From Thuidium tamariscinum (Eukaryota; Streptophyta; Bryopsida; Hypnales; Thuidiaceae): 64,000 nt of DNA. The first letter of the stretch is position 1; each line of letters opens with the position of its first letter. The notes under the pieces were generated by a model. It made no database searches. It was not told where the DNA came from and was given only the letters and a program-made list of their open reading frames with translations. The position numbers and the translations under genes are program-made. This document shows positions 60,342-64,000 of the stretch, one piece after another. The stretch lies in NCBI GenBank assembly GCA_947034885.2, contig OX344758.2:7814501-7878500 (forward strand). Reading direction: 5' to 3'.

Positions 60342-61610
60342 GGGTACATCCACACCAAACAATATGTAGAGAGTTAACCCAGAAAAGAAGGTTCGAGGCT
60401 AGGGTTCGGAAACAGTATAACCTGGGGGCAACATCATCGACAGTATTGATTGCTTTAGTTTGTTAGTAGCCCTGTGATCGCTAGGTTTTGTTTTTTAAAT
60501 TTAAATTTTTTTAAATAGTGGCCATGCACTTTGCAAAGTGGGAAAGACTAAGGCACCCATAAGTGATCATTGATATTGTATATAGAATGAGGTAGTGGAA
60601 ATTTTTCCCACATACAAAGATGGGAAATATGGAGATTCTTAAATAGTATATTTAGGAATTCAATTTTGAAAGTTCTAAATTCTTTGTAGAAGATGGCAAC
60701 CCCTTTATGATCAGTCCCCATTTCCAATCCATAGGCTATTTTCTTTCCATGAAGTTGTGGTGTAGTTCTTGGAGCAATTGTGGCACATTACAATTGGTTG
60801 CAAGGCTCTTATAAATGCAACTAGTCCTTGGTTGGTTTTGCTATTAGCCTATATCACCATTATAGGTCAAAAAGAATCTTCTACTAAAAAACTCATAGTA
60901 ATTACAATTTGTGTAATAAAATTCTGAAAAATATGACATCCTTCCAAATTCTATTTTTGTGCATGAAAAAAAATTTGCATTCAAAAAATTTACACGCTAC
61001 ATATGTGTAATTGCTTGAGTGGTTGGAAATGGGCGAAACACTCTATATGGGAAAAAATTTGAAGGCCTTACAATGTGCTCCAAAATTGCCTCAATGATCG
61101 CTTATGGGTGCCTTAGTGTTCCCCACCTTGCAAAGTGCACGGCCACTATTTAAAAAAAAAATTAATTTAAAAATTAAAAAAACCCAGTGATCATAGGGCT
61201 GCTAACAAACTGAAGTAGTCAATACCGCCAATGACGTCGCCCCCAGGTGATACTATTGCCGAACCCCAACCTCAGACCTTCTTTCCTGGGTTAAGGTAGG
61301 TACACCCAAAAGCGCCACTTATTCATACTGAGCCTAGTTCCTGCTATTAATTAGTTCAAATTTTTATATAGTCTTGTTGGCAAGTGAAACCATGTTGCAA
61401 TGCACCAAAGAACGTAGGATTTGGATACCGTATGCAAAAGTTATTAACAGTCAAAGTTTGTTTCTGAAAGCGCCATCTACAGTCTGTGAACATGACTGAT
61501 TTCGGAAATGTATGTGCATTGTAGATGGCGCTTTTAGGAACAGGGCGCTTTTGGGTGTACCCACCTTAATTCTGTTAACTCTCTACATATTTTTTGGTGT
61601 GGATGTACCC
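60342..61610. mobile_element. Long-inverted-repeat element with TAA duplication
   Basis: 1269 bp. Ends read GGGTACATCCACACCAAA and its inverted partner, with a TAA duplication (60339-60341, 61611-61613). The inverted arms extend about 220 bp inward, including the shared GCACCCATAAG and GTGGCCATGCACTTTGCAAA regions. The right arm is interrupted by a nested element at 61294-61566. TAA duplication fits a PIF/Harbinger-like element; no transposase frame is left. Confidence 0.75.
61294..61566. mobile_element. Nested mariner-like miniature element
   Basis: 273 bp with ends AGGTAGGTACACCCAAAAGC and, inverted, AGGTGGGTACACCCAAAAGC. It is flanked by TA on both sides and inserted in the right arm of the 60342-61610 element. 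An internal hairpin GCGCCATCTACA...TGTAGATGGCGC is present. TA flanks suggest Tc1/mariner (Stowaway-type). Confidence 0.8.
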
Positions 61611-61787
61611 TAAGAAGAAGATGCCAGGCTAGTTACCAATGTTATGGGTGCATGCAGGCTCATTTCTGCGAGGGCCAATTCCAAACCTCCGGCACCCACC
61701 ATGAAAGCTTGGCATGTGCACGGGCTGAATGAGAAAACGAGTGGCAAGAATGACCTAGAACTTTCTGGTTCAGAATTTTCATCTATA

Positions 61788-62114
61788 AGGTAGAAGGTCC
61801 TGAAATGGAGCATTTAAGGGCTGGAACAGAATTTTGAGGAGGTGAAACAACCTGAAATATTTATTAGTGAATTTTCATTGAAAGACAAGTTGAATTAACA
61901 TCTACCCCAAGTCGTTTCATATTTTTCTGAGCTTTGTAGAATTAGTTATAAAATGTTGAAGCTAAACTGCCATAAGGCTCTAAAATGGTGCCCTAGCTAA
62001 AATGTACACCATTTGTACACTGCTGAAGGCTACGAAAAAGTAACATGTGCATATGATGTACATTTTGCTTAGGGCACCGTTTTAGAGCCTGCACCATTTC
62101 AGGACCTTCTACCT
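61788..62114. mobile_element. Miniature element, AGGTAG-family, best-preserved copy
   Basis: 327 bp with perfect terminal inverted repeats of 21 bp (AGGTAGAAGGTCCTGAAATG and one more base), flanked by TA. It is the reference copy for the elements at 6509, 11055 and 62349. An internal inverted region pairs AAAATGGTGCCCTAG with CTTAGGGCACCGTTTT. Confidence 0.85.
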
Positions 62115-62348
62115 TATCGTGAGGAAAATTTGTGTGATGATGAGAAAACGAGTGGCAAGAATGACCTAGAACTTTCTGAATGTAATAAGGCTGTAAGGAA
62201 TGATCCAGACTCTGAAGATCTGTCATGTACCGCTGGGGTACATTTTCCTTTCTTTAAATACACCATCCTGTACTAAGAGTTTACATTTTAAGAGGTGGAC
62301 GCTTTTATTGACCACTGCAGTTCACTTCTAGAACTTGTACTCCCTCTA

Positions 62349-62668
62349 AGGTAGGAGGGGCAGAAATTGCTTATGTAAGAGCTGAAACTGAGCTCTAGGA
62401 AGGTGAAACTTCTCGAAATATTTTTCAGCAGATTTTCTTTGAAGACAAGTGGAATTGGCATCTAACTCAAGTCGTTTCATGTTTTTTGAAGCTTTGCGGA
62501 ATCAGTTATGAATTTTTGAAGTTGGAATGGCTAAAAGCCCTAAAACAGCCAAATGAGCACTATTTGTACATTCCTATAAAGATGAAAAAGCAACATGTAC
62601 TAATAGTGTGCATTATTTTGATGAGGTGTGCAATTTTAGAGCTTGAGTGGATTTCAAACTTCTTACGT
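62349..62668. mobile_element. Miniature element, AGGTAG-family, diverged copy
   Basis: About 320 bp, TA-flanked, starting AGGTAGGAGGGGCAG. It shares the interior landmarks GTCGTTTCATGTTTTTTGAAG and AAAGCAACATGTAC with the other copies. The right end (TTCTTACGTTA) is degenerate. Confidence 0.6.
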
Positions 62669-64000
62669 TATCTCAAAGTATATCCAAGGTTTTAAGAATA
62701 TACTTGTGTCAAATAAAATTTGAAATTGACTCTCTACAACTTGATGGACAATGCTTGAAGCTAGTTTGAACACCATAAAGCAAAAACATCCATTGACACC
62801 ACACTCCAAAGACTGCATAGCAATTTGATCCTTGCAAAGGGAATTGAAAGGCAACTTCTAACCAACTAAAGACAACACTTAAAGCCTCATTAGATGCAAG
62901 TATTGATAATCACACTAGTTTTTTCCCCTCTAAGTAATTGCAAGAGATTCTTACACTAATTATTAGATTGTACTATAATACAACTTATTTATTCTACTAT
63001 ATTTTAAAATAAAAATCATATCTTATTTCTCTTAGAATTAAACCAATATTTGAGCCATTAAAAATTAAAATTACATCCTCCAAAAAGATTATATACATAA
63101 TAAATTTCTAGATAGGTGAACCAAAAATTCTTAATCCTAAAAAAAATGGCTACTTGGATGTATTTGATCTAGATTAAATGGGAGGATTTATGCATCAATA
63201 CTAGCTAATAAACTAAAGAAGTTTAAGTAGCTACCTTATAAAAATAAAAAATTTAAAGCATTACTACTAGGACACAACCTATTATAGTGTAGCTAATTTT
63301 AATAATTTGTAAAGAGTAGTATCATGTAAAAGTTAAAAAGTGTAGGCACTAGTAAGAATGGAAGGTATTTTCTACAATAAACTTGCATAGTTCCTATAAG
63401 TGGATTCTTTGGTCAACCATAGAAAAACATGATTTAAAAAATTTTCATTTTCATTTTTGTTTGAATTATTATATTAAATTAAAAATTGATATGATTTAGG
63501 AGGTGTTAGAACTTTCCAAAATCACAAACATATACTATAAATTAAAACTCAAAAGAATAATTTAAACCTTATTTTCAAACAAAAGTTATAAACTATAGAT
63601 CATATCCATTCTATTTAGGATTTATCATTGCACTTATCAATATTCAATCAAATCTACCCCCCCCCAAAAAAAATTTGCAATTCTTTCAATAATTTGTATT
63701 AAGGATTCAATATCACTAAATTTTTCAAGAACATTTTGCCTATACATTTGAAATGTAAAATTCTAGTTCTAGTTAGATTTTTGAAGATTTTTAAATTTAT
63801 GGTTCACTTAAATTATTGGAGAAGGGCCTTGTTTAGAAATACTCTTGTCTTCTTTGATGTATATAATATTTGCAAAGACAAGTTTTGGAAATTCATATCT
63901 TACAAATATTTTAAAACTATGTCAAAAACTAATGAAAAATCAGAAAGTTATAAAAATTATCTTTTAAAGAGTTGTTTCAACAAATGAGAATGATCCAAAA
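62669..64000. other. AT-rich intergenic region to window end
   Basis: No gene or bounded repeat recognised. A C-run of about 10 bases lies at about 63657-63665. Confidence 0.5.

Noticed and set aside
1..64000. CRISPR arrays, bacterial operons or prophage-like systems
   Set aside because: No regularly spaced identical repeats with unique spacers. The only regular array (53711-53860) is an A-rich 50-bp tandem repeat, and all real genes are intron-containing plant genes.

Overview
The window looks like nuclear DNA of a land plant. The evidence is GT-AG introns with short exons, plant cytosolic ribosomal protein genes, a U1 snRNA gene with a plant-type USE/TATA promoter, a chloroplast-type protoporphyrinogen oxidase, an LRR receptor kinase, and TTTAGGG-type telomeric repeats inside introns. 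A full-length P5B-like P-type ATPase argues for a non-seed plant (bryophyte or lycophyte grade), because to my knowledge seed plants lack this class. That placement is inference; no organelle or species marker is present.

Layout. 1-575: 3' end of the 40S ribosomal protein S11 gene. 4011-4238: U1 snRNA with promoter. 5396-6167 (minus): 60S ribosomal protein L31. 6.3-18 kb: AT-rich sequence with many small non-autonomous DNA transposons, including two almost identical 517-bp hAT-type elements in opposite orientation. 18159-28223 (plus): 21-exon P5-type ATPase of about 1278 residues. 30-32.6 kb: two unrecognised open reading frames beside a duplicated segment of about 95 bp. 32.7-34.0 kb: two foldback elements. 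35723-40571 (plus): 11-exon protoporphyrinogen oxidase of about 567 residues. 41.7-42.6 kb: PIF/Harbinger-like element with an internal palindrome of about 250 bp. 42700-47808 (minus): 17-exon LRR receptor-like kinase of about 842 residues. 48-64 kb: repeat-dominated sequence with an intronless, broken Ser/Thr kinase copy (54042-54940) and several nested miniature transposons.

The real genes are unrelated housekeeping or signalling genes: translation, splicing, tetrapyrrole synthesis, membrane transport and cell-surface signalling. I see no operon-like or cluster logic. The unusual content is the density and nesting of miniature inverted-repeat elements, many with recognisable target-site duplications; an unusual fourth-membrane-segment motif in the ATPase; a probable GC-AG intron in the receptor kinase; and a receptor kinase that pairs an ectodomain and a kinase domain resembling different LRR-VIII subgroups. 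Exon borders were placed by eye from reading frame, splice dinucleotides and family resemblance. They sum to clean open reading frames in every multi-exon gene, but transcripts were not available.
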